64,000 bases of DNA from Paenarthrobacter sp. DKR-5 (GCF_018531425.1 NZ_JAHBOI010000008.1:1-64000); one strand, 5' to 3'. Shown: positions 32,585-42,038, counted from the stretch's first letter. Program-made: numbers and translations. Notes: a model not told the origin generated them from the sequence alone.

Positions 32585-33835
32585 ATGACCAACGCGACGG
32601 AGCCGGCACGCACCGCGAGCCAGAAGAAGGTCGTCGGTGTCCTCGTCGGCGGCCAAATCCTCGGCGGCGTGGGCATGGGTGCGACGCTCTCGCTCGGCGC
32701 CCTGCTCGCAGCCCAGCTCTCCGGTTCCAGCGCCTGGTCCGGGATGGCAGCCACGGGCAGCACCCTCGGCGCGGCGCTGATCGCGGTGCCTCTGGCCCGC
32801 CTGGCGCAGGCCCGCGGCCGCCGCGTTTCCCTCTCCACCGGAGCCCTGATCGCGGGAACCGGCGCCGTACTCGCCATCACCTCTGCGGCGGTCGGCGCGT
32901 TCCCGCTGCTGCTGCTGGCCCTGATGATGCTGGGCGTCGGCTCGGCGACCAACCTGCAGGCCCGCTTCGCCGCGACGGATCTGGCCGGTACCGGCTCGCG
33001 GGCCCGCGACCTCTCGGTCGTCGTCTGGTCCACCACGCTCGGAGCCGTGCTGGGACCGAACCTCTTCGACCCCGGGGAGGCGGTGGGCGCGTTCCTGGGT
33101 CTGCCGCCGCTGACGGGTGCGTTCGCTTTCTCGGTCACGGCACAACTGCTCGCCGCCCTCGTCTACACAATCGGCCTGCGCCCGGACCCGCTGCTGACCG
33201 CGCTGGCCCTGCGCAAGGTCCCGGCCGACGCACCCCGGCCGCAGGGCGGCATGGCCATCCTGCGCACCAATCCGGTGGCACGGTACGCCGTCGCCACGGT
33301 GGCCCTCAGCCACGCGACGATGGTGGCCCTGATGTCGATGACGCCGGTGCACCTGCGCGAGCACGGCGCGAGCCTGACCATTGTGGGCCTGACGATCAGC
33401 CTGCACGTGGCCGGCATGTACGCGCTCTCCCCCGTCTTCGGATGGCTCGCGGACCGGATCGGCCGGCGCAGCACCATCCTGCTGGGCCAGGCCATGCTGC
33501 TGGCGTCGCTGCTGCTCGCCTGGGGCGCCGCGGACTCCCGGCCCGCAGTCACGGTCAGCCTGATCCTGCTCGGCCTGGGCTGGTCCGCCTCGGTCGTGGC
33601 GGGCTCGGCCGTTGTCGCGGACTCGGTCGCTGTGCCCGAGCGCCCGGCGATCCAGGGCACCTCGGATCTGGGCATGAATGCCGCCGGTGCGCTCGGCGGC
33701 GCCCTGGCCGGCCCGGTGCTCGCGGCAGTCGGGTATTCCGGGCTCGGCCTGGCGGCGGTCACCCTCGTCGCCGTCGTCGTCCTCTGGTCGCTGTCCCAGC
33801 TGCGCGCCGAGCGCCTGGCTTCGCGGACGGCCTGA
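32585..33835 (+). CDS. Major facilitator superfamily transporter
   Basis: I chose the ATG at 32585, 9 nt after GAGGGGG; the ATG at 32567 begins in that site. The protein is 416 residues with about twelve membrane helices. The MFS loop 2-3 signature appears as LARLAQARGRRVSLSTGA and its repeat as LADRIGRRSTILLGQ. It is most likely a drug or metabolite exporter. Its position behind a rhodanese might suggest a sulfur compound, but this is weak. Confidence 0.88.
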   Translation: MTNATEPARTASQKKVVGVLVGGQILGGVGMGATLSLGALLAAQLSGSSAWSGMAATGSTLGAALIAVPLARLAQARGRRVSLSTGALIAGTGAVLAITSAAVGAFPLLLLALMMLGVGSATNLQARFAATDLAGTGSRARDLSVVVWSTTLGAVLGPNLFDPGEAVGAFLGLPPLTGAFAFSVTAQLLAALVYTIGLRPDPLLTALALRKVPADAPRPQGGMAILRTNPVARYAVATVALSHATMVALMSMTPVHLREHGASLTIVGLTISLHVAGMYALSPVFGWLADRIGRRSTILLGQAMLLASLLLAWGAADSRPAVTVSLILLGLGWSASVVAGSAVVADSVAVPERPAIQGTSDLGMNAAGALGGALAGPVLAAVGYSGLGLAAVTLVAVVVLWSLSQLRAERLASRTA

Positions 33836-33842
33836 CGCCGGG

Positions 33843-34526
33843 CTACACCTTCCGCGCGCGGCCGAGCACGTGCGCGACCGGCGGCGTGAACCGTTGCGGC
33901 GAAAAGCGGAACCGCTCGACGTCGGCAAGGTCCAGGCCGGCGGCCCGCACGGAGGCGGCGGTGTCCCGGTTCGGATGGCAGCCGCCGGCTGCCCGGCTCC
34001 ACAGCGGGGCCACCAGGTCCTCCAGCAGCGCGAGCACCGGCTGCTCCGAGCGCACGTGCTCATAGAAGGCGAAGACGCCGCCGGGGCGCAGCACCCGCCG
34101 GACCTCCCTGAGCACGGCTGCCTGGTCCGCCACGCTGCACAGCACCAGGCTGGCGACGACGGCGTCCGCACTGGCGTCCTCGAGCGGCAGCTCCTCCGCC
34201 CGACCGGCCAGCACCCGGACCGGGACGGGCGCATGCGCTGCAGCCCGGACCGCCAGGGAGCGCAGGTAGTCGTCCGGTTCCAGCGCCACCACCTCGCTGA
34301 CCGTCCGCGGGTAGAGCGGGAACGTTGCGCCGGTGCCCGCCCCCAGTTCGACCACCCGGCCGGAAAGGCCCTGCACCAGGCGGCGCCGGTGTTCGCGGGC
34401 TCCGCGCTCGTCCATCTCCGCGACGGCGCCAGCGAAGGCCCGCGCGAACCTGGGATGCTGCAGCTCCTGCGGCCCCGCGCCGACGTCCGACGGCCCGGGC
34501 CCGGAGGCACGGCCGGCCCCGCTCAC
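33843..34526 (-). CDS. Class I SAM-dependent methyltransferase (Methyltransf_11 type)
   Basis: The GTG at 34526 overlaps the stop of the broken SDR gene (GTGA), giving 227 residues. Motif I is VVELGAGTGATFPLY, followed by VVALEPDDYLRSLA, a DASADAVVASLVLCSV post-I motif and VLRPGGVFAFYEHV. The enzyme resembles ubiquinone/menaquinone-biosynthesis-like small-molecule methyltransferases. Translational coupling with the upstream SDR would have tied their levels; since that gene is broken, expression now may depend on reinitiation or an internal promoter. Confidence 0.85.
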   Translation of the reverse strand: MSGAGRASGPGPSDVGAGPQELQHPRFARAFAGAVAEMDERGAREHRRRLVQGLSGRVVELGAGTGATFPLYPRTVSEVVALEPDDYLRSLAVRAAAHAPVPVRVLAGRAEELPLEDASADAVVASLVLCSVADQAAVLREVRRVLRPGGVFAFYEHVRSEQPVLALLEDLVAPLWSRAAGGCHPNRDTAASVRAAGLDLADVERFRFSPQRFTPPVAHVLGRARKV

Positions 34527-35000
34527 AGCCCCACCCAGCCCGCCGTCATGCCGGTGACGCGGGATCCGTCCAGGTCCTTGAGCTTGGTACCGACGAAGTC
34601 CCGGGCCCAGTCCGATGTCTGCACCCGGAAGGGCGGGTTGCCGGCGCCGAGCAGGTCGGCAATGATCCCGCCTACCTCCTCCGGCGACTGCGCGCCGGTC
34701 GAGAATCGCCGCCCCGGCGTTGTTGACCACCGCGTCGAGGCGGCCGTAGTCCTCCATCACGCTTTCGACGACGGCGTGCACGGCCGGGCCCTCGGTCACG
34801 TCCAGCGGCCGAAGGTCCAGCTCGACGCCTGCTGCAGCAGCCGACTCCTTCAGCGGGCCGGCCTTGCCGGGATCCCGCATCGTGGCGACGACGGCCCAGC
34901 CCTGCCGTGCCGCCGCGAGCGCAGTCGCCAGGCCGATGCCCGAGGAGGTGCCGGTGATCAGGACTGTCCTGCCGGGGGCGTGCGCTGGGTTCTCGCTCAT
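34523..35000 (-). pseudogene. Short-chain dehydrogenase/reductase gene with a frameshifting internal deletion
   Basis: Frame one starts at the ATG at 35000 with MSENPAHAPGRTVLITGTSSGIGLATALAAARQG and runs to VVNNAGAAILDRR, which covers the cofactor-binding half of an SDR. At about 34693-34700 the homologous frame changes. The next frame reads QSPEEVGGIIADLLGAG... and ends GSRVTGMTAGWVGL at 34523, a typical SDR C-terminus. The section carrying the catalytic Ser-Tyr-Lys is missing, roughly 100-130 residues by comparison with normal SDRs. The reading frame is lost as well, so this gene is dead. Confidence 0.85.
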
Positions 35001-35091
35001 GGCATCCAATCGGTCGCGGTGGTGTCCCGCTCCCATGCTGGCACTTCCGCGGCTTTTCGCACAGCATGCCGGGCGGTCTAGAGTCGAACGG

Positions 35092-37725
35092 GTGCATCCT
35101 GAATCCGCCGCCCTGCCCGGACTGCCCCCGAGACAACCGGCCCCGCGACAGCTGGACCCGGACCAGCAGACCCAAGCCGAGCTCGCTCCGCAGGACCACG
35201 CGGACGGCTTCGTCCGGGTCCGCGGCGCCCGGGAGAACAACCTGCGCAATGTGAGCGTCCAGGTTCCGCGCGACGCGATCGTGGCCTTCACCGGCGTCTC
35301 CGGGTCCGGGAAGTCCTCCCTCGCGTTCGGGACCATCTATGCCGAAGCCCAGCGCCGCTACTTCGAGTCCGTGGCGCCCTACGCGCGCCGGCTGATCCAG
35401 CAGGGCCACAACCCCAAGGTGGAGGAGATCACCGGCCTGCCGCCCGCCGTCGCCCTCCAGCAGCGCCGGGGTGCGCCCAGCTCCCGGTCCACTGTCGGCA
35501 CCGTGACCACCCTCTCGAACTCGCTGCGGATGCTCTTCTCCCGCGCCGGAACCTACCCGGCGTCCGCCGCCGGACGGCTCGAATCGGACTCGTTCTCCCC
35601 CAACACCGCCGCCGGCGCCTGCCCGGTCTGCCACGGGCTGGGCACCGCGCATACGGTGACCGAAGCCTCGCTGGTGCCCGACCCGGACCTGAGCATCCGC
35701 GACGGCGCTGTCGCGGCGTGGCCCGGCGCCTGGCAGGGCAAGAACCTGCGAGACATCCTCACCGTCCTCGGCCACGACGTCGACGTCCCCTGGCGGAAGC
35801 TGCCAAAGAGATCCCGGGATTGGATCCTCTTCACCGAGGAACAGCCCGTGGTCGAGGTGAACCCGCAGCGGGACCGGGTCGCAAAGCCCTACAAGGGCCG
35901 CTTCTGGAGCGCCAGAAGCTACGTGCTGCACACGCTGGCCGACTCGAAGAGCCAGACCATGCGGGAGCGGGTGCTGCGGTACATGGAGACCGGCCCGTGC
36001 CCGGAGTGCGGGGGCAGCGGGTTGCGGCCGGAGGCGCTCGCCGTCACGTTCGCCGGGCGCAGCATCGCCGAACTGAACGGGGTGCCGATGACGGACCTGA
36101 CGGAGATCCTGCGCCCTGCCGCCGAACTGACCGGTGCCGGCGCTGCGCGGCGCTCGGCGTCGTCCGGCGAGGCAACCGAGGTGGCGGTCGCGATCGCGCG
36201 GGACCTGCGCCAGCGCATCGGCGTGCTGCTGGAGCTGGGGCTGGGCTACCTGGCGCTGGGCCGGGCGACGCCGACCCTCTCGCCCGGCGAGATGCAGCGC
36301 TTGCGGATCGCCACCCAGCTGCGCTCGGGACTGTTCGGCGTCATCTACGTGCTGGACGAGCCGTCCGCGGGCCTGCATCCGGCGGACGCGGAGCCCCTCC
36401 TGGCGGTGCTGGAACTGCTGAAGTCCTCGGGCAACTCGGTGTTCGTGGTGGAGCACAACATGGACGTGGTGCGCCGGGCGGACTGGCTGGTCGACGTCGG
36501 CCCGCGCGCCGGGGAAGGCGGCGGCGAGGTGCTCTACAGCGGCCCGGTGCCCGGGCTGGCGGAGGTGGAGAAGTCCGTCACCCGGCCCTTCCTGTTCGAC
36601 GGCGGCGGGCGGGACAGCAACGGGGACAGCAACGGGATCGACGGCGGCGGGTCGGCTGCCCGGAACCCGGAAGCCTGGCTGACGCTGACCGGCATCCGCC
36701 GGCACAACCTGCGCGGCCTCGATGCCCGTTTCCCGCTCGGCGTGCTGACCGCCGTCACAGGTGTGTCCGGGTCCGGCAAGTCCACGCTGGTCAGCCAGGT
36801 CCTTGCCGACGTCGCCGGCATGCACGTGGGCACCGAGTCCCCCGGCGCGGAAGAGCCGGACGCGGAGACCGGTGAAACGCAGGGAGACCGGACCCAGGTC
36901 CGGGAGGTGGCCGGGATGGACGCCGTCGACCGGCTGGTGCGGGTGGACCAGAAGCCCATCGGCCGCACTCCGCGCTCGAACCTGGCCACCTACACGGGCC
37001 TGTTCGACGCGGTCCGGAAGGAATTCGCGGCCACGGAGGAGGCCCGGGCGCGCGGATTCGGCGCCGGCCGGTTCTCCTTCAATGTTGCCGGCGGCCGCTG
37101 CGAAACCTGCCAAGGCGAGGGCTTCGTCTCCGTCGAGCTGCTCTTCCTGCCCGGCAGCTACGGTCCGTGCCCGGACTGCGGAGGCGCCCGCTACAACCCG
37201 GAAACCCTCGAGGTGCGCTACCGCGGAAAGAACGTGGCGGAGGTGCTCGGGCTGACCGTGGACGCCGCCGCCGAGTTCCTCGCCGACGTCCCGGCCGCCG
37301 CGCGCAGCCTGGCGGCGCTGCGTGAGGTGGGTCTGGGCTACCTGCGGCTCGGGCAGCCCGCCACCGAGCTTTCCGGCGGCGAGGCGCAGCGGATCAAGCT
37401 CGCCACTGAACTCCAGCGCGCCCGCCGCGGACACACGCTGTACCTGCTGGACGAGCCGACGACCGGCCTGCACCCGGCCGATGTCAGGCTGCTGATGGCA
37501 CAACTGAACCGGCTGGTCGATGCGGGCAACACGGTCGTCGTCGTCGAGCATGAGATGGACGTGGTGGCCGCGGCGGACTGGGTGATCGACCTTGGTCCCT
37601 CCGGCGGCGACGCCGGAGGCCGGATCGTTGCCGCCGGGGCGCCCGCCGCCGTCGCCGCGTCCCCCGACAGCCGGACGGCACCCTATCTGGCCCGGGGGCT
37701 CGCCGGCCGGCAGCCTGATGCCTAG
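35092..37725 (+). CDS. UvrA paralogue (drug-resistance or DNA-damage type, two ABC modules)
   Basis: From the GTG at 35092 the protein is 877 residues. It has two UvrA ABC modules: Walker A at 68-76 (GVSGSGKSS) and again at about nucleotide 36762, signatures LSPGEMQRL and LSGGEAQRI, and Walker B VLDEPSAGLHP and LLDEPTTGLHP. Zinc-finger Cys pairs are CPVC, CPEC, CETC and CPDC. It is shorter than housekeeping UvrA (about 950) and appears to lack part of the UvrB-binding/insertion region. Such paralogues (UvrA2, DrrC-like) are linked with resistance to DNA-binding drugs. I would not call it uvrA. Confidence 0.9.
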   Translation: MHPESAALPGLPPRQPAPRQLDPDQQTQAELAPQDHADGFVRVRGARENNLRNVSVQVPRDAIVAFTGVSGSGKSSLAFGTIYAEAQRRYFESVAPYARRLIQQGHNPKVEEITGLPPAVALQQRRGAPSSRSTVGTVTTLSNSLRMLFSRAGTYPASAAGRLESDSFSPNTAAGACPVCHGLGTAHTVTEASLVPDPDLSIRDGAVAAWPGAWQGKNLRDILTVLGHDVDVPWRKLPKRSRDWILFTEEQPVVEVNPQRDRVAKPYKGRFWSARSYVLHTLADSKSQTMRERVLRYMETGPCPECGGSGLRPEALAVTFAGRSIAELNGVPMTDLTEILRPAAELTGAGAARRSASSGEATEVAVAIARDLRQRIGVLLELGLGYLALGRATPTLSPGEMQRLRIATQLRSGLFGVIYVLDEPSAGLHPADAEPLLAVLELLKSSGNSVFVVEHNMDVVRRADWLVDVGPRAGEGGGEVLYSGPVPGLAEVEKSVTRPFLFDGGGRDSNGDSNGIDGGGSAARNPEAWLTLTGIRRHNLRGLDARFPLGVLTAVTGVSGSGKSTLVSQVLADVAGMHVGTESPGAEEPDAETGETQGDRTQVREVAGMDAVDRLVRVDQKPIGRTPRSNLATYTGLFDAVRKEFAATEEARARGFGAGRFSFNVAGGRCETCQGEGFVSVELLFLPGSYGPCPDCGGARYNPETLEVRYRGKNVAEVLGLTVDAAAEFLADVPAAARSLAALREVGLGYLRLGQPATELSGGEAQRIKLATELQRARRGHTLYLLDEPTTGLHPADVRLLMAQLNRLVDAGNTVVVVEHEMDVVAAADWVIDLGPSGGDAGGRIVAAGAPAAVAASPDSRTAPYLARGLAGRQPDA

Positions 37726-38642
37726 CTGACCTCGACGATGATCTTGCCCCGGGTGTGGCCTTCCATGTTCAGCCGGTAGGCCTCCGCGGCCTGCTCCAGC
37801 GGGAAGGCCTTGGCGACCTCGACCGTCAGCTTGCCCTGGTCCGCGAGATCCGCGAGCGCCTGCAGGTCCGACCCCACCGGGCTGACCCACATCCACGTGC
37901 CGCCGTGCTGCTCCACCTCGGCATCTGCGATCGAGGCGTGCCGTCCGCCGTCCTTGAGCACGGCCAGGGTGGCCTCCAGGTTGCCGCCGGCAAAGTCGGC
38001 GACGATGTCCGCACCGCCGGGAGCGATCTGCCTGACGCGCTCCGCGAGGCCGTCGCCGTAGCTGACCGGCGTGGCGCCGAGCGAACGGAGGAAGTCATGG
38101 TTCTTCTCCGAGGCGGTGGCGATGACGGTGGCACCCAGCGCGGCGGCGATCTGGATGCCCAGCGAACCGACCCCGCCCGCGCCGCCGTGGATCAGGACGG
38201 TCTCACCGGAGGAGAGCCCCAGCCGGGTGAGCACCTGGTACGCGGTGAGGCCTGCCAGCGGGAGGCCGGCGGACTGCTGCCAGTCCAGCGCGGCGGGCTT
38301 GCGGGCCACCATGTGTGCGGGCAGCGCCATGTACTCCGCGAAGCTGCCTCCGTGCACGTAGTCGCGCCGGCCGTAGGCGATCACTTCCTCGCCGGGCTCG
38401 AACTGCGGAGTGTCGATGCCCACGGACTCGACGACGCCGGCCACGTCCCAGCCCGGGATCACCGGGAACTGCACGTCCATGATGGCGTCGAGGTAGCCGG
38501 CCATGATCTTCCAGTCCACCGGGTTCACCGACGCGGCTTTGACCTTGATGAGCACCATGCCCGGGCCCACCTTGGGCATCGGCTGGTCGGTGAGTTCGAG
38601 GACATCGGGGTTGCCGTACGTGCTGTAAGTAATTGCCTTCAT
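37722..38642 (-). CDS. NADP-dependent quinone oxidoreductase-like enzyme (MDR family)
   Basis: The protein is 306 residues from the ATG at 38642. It has the zinc-free medium-chain dehydrogenase fold: VKAASVNPVDWKIMAGY, the GroES-like barrel with VIPGWDVAGVVESVG, and a Rossmann domain with VLIHGGAGGVGSLGIQIAAALGA. It should reduce quinones or conjugated carbonyls with NADPH. Its end overlaps the end of the convergent UvrA paralogue by 4 nt. No strong ribosome site precedes the ATG. Confidence 0.9.
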   Translation of the reverse strand: MKAITYSTYGNPDVLELTDQPMPKVGPGMVLIKVKAASVNPVDWKIMAGYLDAIMDVQFPVIPGWDVAGVVESVGIDTPQFEPGEEVIAYGRRDYVHGGSFAEYMALPAHMVARKPAALDWQQSAGLPLAGLTAYQVLTRLGLSSGETVLIHGGAGGVGSLGIQIAAALGATVIATASEKNHDFLRSLGATPVSYGDGLAERVRQIAPGGADIVADFAGGNLEATLAVLKDGGRHASIADAEVEQHGGTWMWVSPVGSDLQALADLADQGKLTVEVAKAFPLEQAAEAYRLNMEGHTRGKIIVEVS

Positions 38643-38780
38643 GCTTGGCGCAACGGGTACCGGCGGAGCGGTATTCCGCCCGAGTGGGCTCCGGGGGCGC
38701 TCCGGGCGCTCCGCCTGGAAACCCGTGCGGGCCGGGATGACGGCGCGCCCACAGGCTGCGCCGGGTGCCAGAATTGGCAG

Positions 38781-40655
38781 ATGGAGATCGCCCTCGGCCT
38801 GCTCGGCCTCGTCGCCGTCGTCTGCGCCGCGAGCGCGGTGGGCCGGAAGGCCGGGCTCCCGGTGCCGCTGCTGCTCGTGCTCGCCGGCGTCGCCGGTTCG
38901 TACCTCCCGTTCATCCCCCGGGTGGTGCTGATCCCGGACCTGGTGCTGACCGGCATCCTCCCCCCGCTGCTCTACGCCGCGGCGCTGCGCACGTCGGTGG
39001 TGGACTTCCGCGCCAACATGCGCTCCATCGGGCTGCTCTCCGTGGGCTATGTGATCTTCGGGACCTTCGCCATTGGCCTGGTCACCAAATGGCTGCTGCC
39101 GGAGGTCCCGCTCGCGGCCGCGTTCGCCTTCGGCGCAGTGGTGGCTCCCCCGGACGCCGTCGCAGCCACCGCCATCGCCAGGCGGGTCGGCATGCCGCGC
39201 CGGGTCGTGAGCATCCTCGAGGGCGAGTCCCTGGTCAACGACGCCACGGCGCTGGTGCTGCTGCGCGCCTCGATCGCCGCCGTCGCCGGCAGCGTCAGCT
39301 TCGCCCAGGTGTCTCTGCAGTTCGCCATCGCCGTCTTCGGCGGGATCGCCGTCGGGGTGGCCGCCGCGTCCGTGCTGCTGCTGATCCGCCGCAAGGTGCG
39401 CAACGTCGCCATCAACACCTCGATGTCGCTCGCGGCCCCGTTCCTCGCCTACGTCCCGGCGGAGGAGATCCGCGCCTCCGGGGTGCTCGCCGTCGTCGTC
39501 GCCGGCCTGATGATCGGCACCAAGACCCCTCTGATGCCTGACGGTTCGTCCCGGCTGAGCGAGCGCAGCAACTGGGCCACCGTCCAGTTCCTGCTCGAAA
39601 ACGCAGTGTTCCTGCTGATCGGGCTGCAGGTCCGGGACATCATCGACGCCGCCGCGGCGGACGCGCTCGGGACGGCGGATGCCTGGCTGGTGTGCATGCT
39701 GGTCCTGCTGGCCGTGCTCCTGCTCCGGCCGGTCTGGGTGTTCCCGGCAACCTATCTGCCGCGCCTGATCCCTGCCGTCCAGCGCAAGGATCCCGCACCG
39801 CCGTGGCAGATGGCGGCTGTCGTGTCCTGGGCCGGGATGCGCGGTGTGGTGACCCTGGCCGCTGTCTTCGTCCTGCCCGACGGGATCCCGCACCGGCCGG
39901 TGCTGGTCCTGGGCGCCCTGTGCGTGGTCGGCGGCACGCTGGTGCTGCAGGGCTTCAGCCTGCCCTGGCTCGTCCGCCGGCTGGCACTGCGCGGGCCGGA
40001 CCGGGACGAGGACGCGCTGAGCAGTGCATCGCTACTGCAGCAGGCGACCTCGGCAGGCATCGAGAAGCTGCGGGAGCGGACCATCTCCGAGGACCCGCCG
40101 GAGGTGCTGGCCATGCTCAAGCGGCGGACGCAGGAGCGCAGCCTCGCCGCCTGGGAGCGCCTCGGCCGCCCGGAGTCCGAGGCCCCTACTCCCAGCCAGC
40201 GCTACGCCCAGCTGCGGATGGAGATGCTCGCCGCCGAACGGGCCAAGGTGCTGGAGCTGCGCCGCGCCGGCGCGTACCCGCACGACGTCGTCGACGAAGT
40301 GCTCCAGCGCCTGGATGTGGAGGAGTCCATGCTGGACTCGCCCCGGGCCGGCGACGAGCGCAGCGCCGATTACCTGCTGACGGCGCCCCCGGAGGTGGCG
40401 GGCGGCTGCGAGCACCTGCAAGCGGCACAGGACCTGCCGGCGCCCGAGGACCCGTACTGCATGGACTGCCGCGCCGAGGGCACCGAACCGGTGCACCTGC
40501 GCCTGTGCCTGGAGTGCGGAAATGTCGGCTGCTGCGACTCCTCCCCCGGCCGGCACGCCACCGCCCACTTCCGCCGGACCGGGCACCCTGCGATGCGCAG
40601 CGCCGAGCCGGGCGAGTCCTGGCGCTGGTGCTACGTCGACGAGCTGCTCGGGTAG
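38781..40655 (+). CDS. CPA1-type sodium/proton antiporter with C-terminal UBP-type zinc finger
   Basis: The protein is 624 residues. Residues 1-420 are an NhaP-like antiporter with about twelve helices: GAVVAPPDAVAATAIARRVG, the ion-binding GESLVNDATALVL and AVVSWAGMRGVVTLAAVFVLP. Residues about 420-540 are a charged helical linker. Residues about 544-624 form a UBP zinc finger: CEH, CMDC, CLECGNVGCC, then H-A-T-A-H-F and the closing GHP. It probably exports sodium, with the zinc finger as a cytoplasmic regulatory or docking domain. The much longer upstream reading frame is antisense to the oxidoreductase and not used. Confidence 0.9.
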   Translation: MEIALGLLGLVAVVCAASAVGRKAGLPVPLLLVLAGVAGSYLPFIPRVVLIPDLVLTGILPPLLYAAALRTSVVDFRANMRSIGLLSVGYVIFGTFAIGLVTKWLLPEVPLAAAFAFGAVVAPPDAVAATAIARRVGMPRRVVSILEGESLVNDATALVLLRASIAAVAGSVSFAQVSLQFAIAVFGGIAVGVAAASVLLLIRRKVRNVAINTSMSLAAPFLAYVPAEEIRASGVLAVVVAGLMIGTKTPLMPDGSSRLSERSNWATVQFLLENAVFLLIGLQVRDIIDAAAADALGTADAWLVCMLVLLAVLLLRPVWVFPATYLPRLIPAVQRKDPAPPWQMAAVVSWAGMRGVVTLAAVFVLPDGIPHRPVLVLGALCVVGGTLVLQGFSLPWLVRRLALRGPDRDEDALSSASLLQQATSAGIEKLRERTISEDPPEVLAMLKRRTQERSLAAWERLGRPESEAPTPSQRYAQLRMEMLAAERAKVLELRRAGAYPHDVVDEVLQRLDVEESMLDSPRAGDERSADYLLTAPPEVAGGCEHLQAAQDLPAPEDPYCMDCRAEGTEPVHLRLCLECGNVGCCDSSPGRHATAHFRRTGHPAMRSAEPGESWRWCYVDELLG

Positions 40656-40710
40656 GCGGTCAGGGGATCCGGCCCGGGTAGGCGTTCCGGGGCTTCGGGG
40701 CTCGGCCCGG

Positions 40711-41772
40711 CTAAGCGGCCCGGGGCTCGCGGACGGCGACGGCGACCAGCATGCCCACCGCGGCGCCCAGCACCGTCTCCATGCCGCGGTCCGCCACCAG
40801 GACCCAGCGGCTGATCGGGTGCGCCAGCTGGCTCATCAGCAGGATCGCCGGGGTGAAAAACATCATCGCCATGCCGTAGTGCCGGGCCATGAAGAGCTCG
40901 GTCGGGAACAGCAGCAGCATCAGCAGGACCGTCAGCCCGGTGCTGTCGAAGCCCGGCAGCAGCAAGAGCGCTGTCAGGGCCACTCCGAGCAGGGTACCGA
41001 CCACGCGGTGGATACCCCGATGGATGCGGCCCCTGCGGTTGGCGGCGGCGAGGGGCACGGCGGCGGAGGCCATCGTCCAGTTGGCGTGACCCGCCCCGCC
41101 GAGCACGCCGAGCGTTCCCGCGGTGCCGACGGCGAGCAGGTACCGGAAGGCGTGCACCCGGACGGCGGCGGCTGAGCGTGCGGCGAGCGGCCAGTTGCGG
41201 CGGGCTACCGGCGCGGGAGGCCGCCGCACCTGGCCGTTCGCGTGGCTCCGGAGCCGCGCCGCGCGCTCCCGGAGCGCGCCGGCGGAGCCGACCAGGATCG
41301 AGAAGAGTGCCGACCCGGCGCAGATGGCCGTCGCCAGCCACGCCGGGATGGTCGTGGGCACGGAGGCGCAGGCCCCGAGCGCGAAGATCGAATAGAACGG
41401 GCCCGACGGTTTGAGCCGGGCACGGTCCGCCGCGAAGGACCCGACGACGGCGAAGAGCGCCTCGACCGCGACCAGTATCCAGCCCTGGACCTGCAGCACG
41501 GAGAGCCATACGCCGACGGTGAGCCCGGCAGTGAGCAGCAATGCTGCCTTGGTCTGGTGCCGCAGCCGGCGGCGGTGCCGGTCCGCCCGCCCGTACATGC
41601 CGGTGAAGGCCCCGAAAACGGCGTAAATGGACAAGTCTGGCCGGCCCAGGAGCAGCAGCAGCACCAGCGGCACGCTGACCCCCAGCGCCACGCGCAGGGC
41701 CGGAAGATGGTCGCCCTGCGAGGGTCCGATCCGGGCGAGGTCTTTCGCGTGGATCAGGACTCGTTTCACCAT
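40711..41772 (-). CDS. FUSC-family aromatic-acid exporter-like membrane protein
   Basis: From the ATG at 41772 the protein is 353 residues. Two sets of closely packed membrane helices are separated by a basic cytoplasmic loop (RERAARLRSHANGQVRRPP). The second set has the FUSC pattern: ANWTMASAAVPLAAANRRGRIHRGIHRVVGTLLGVALTALLLL, followed by FMARHYGMAMMFFTPAILL. Family members export aromatic acids or modify envelope transport. Its upstream neighbour ends in a clear terminator, so this gene should have its own promoter in 41773-41886. Confidence 0.88.
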   Translation of the reverse strand: MVKRVLIHAKDLARIGPSQGDHLPALRVALGVSVPLVLLLLLGRPDLSIYAVFGAFTGMYGRADRHRRRLRHQTKAALLLTAGLTVGVWLSVLQVQGWILVAVEALFAVVGSFAADRARLKPSGPFYSIFALGACASVPTTIPAWLATAICAGSALFSILVGSAGALRERAARLRSHANGQVRRPPAPVARRNWPLAARSAAAVRVHAFRYLLAVGTAGTLGVLGGAGHANWTMASAAVPLAAANRRGRIHRGIHRVVGTLLGVALTALLLLPGFDSTGLTVLLMLLLFPTELFMARHYGMAMMFFTPAILLMSQLAHPISRWVLVADRGMETVLGAAVGMLVAVAVREPRAA

Positions 41773-41886
41773 CCAAGGATACCGCCGGGGGCATCCGCGT
41801 CCGAACCAGGGCCGAGCCAGGGTCCGGACCAAAGGGGCCTGCAGCCGGAGCACCCCGGCCTTGAAACGGACCTCGAAAAAGGCATG

Positions 41887-41927
41887 AAAAAGGCGGCGAC
41901 CCCTATTGGGGGATGGGACCGCCGCCT
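41887..41927 (-). terminator. Intrinsic terminator of the Lrp/AsnC gene
   Basis: On the minus strand the 8-bp stem aggcggcg/cgccgcct (41920-41927 with 41891-41898) encloses a 21-nt loop and is followed at once by a run of five T. It lies about 110 nt after the stop of the regulator at 42039. The rest of the 266-bp space to the FUSC gene has no gene that I can see. Confidence 0.75.
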
Positions 41928-42038
41928 CAAAGAACACTACGTGCTGCGGACCGGCGGGCGCCAATCTACACGCGCGTCTTAACGCTTCCTTTATGCAGCC
42001 GCGGTGATGCGGCCCGCGGTGCGTCCAGCCGAACCCCC

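Noticed and set aside
31892-37896. Very long minus-strand frames opposite the MFS and UvrA-like genes
   Set aside because: They run through several real genes without domains. Only the parts coding the methyltransferase (33843-34526) and the broken SDR (34523-35000) are supported.
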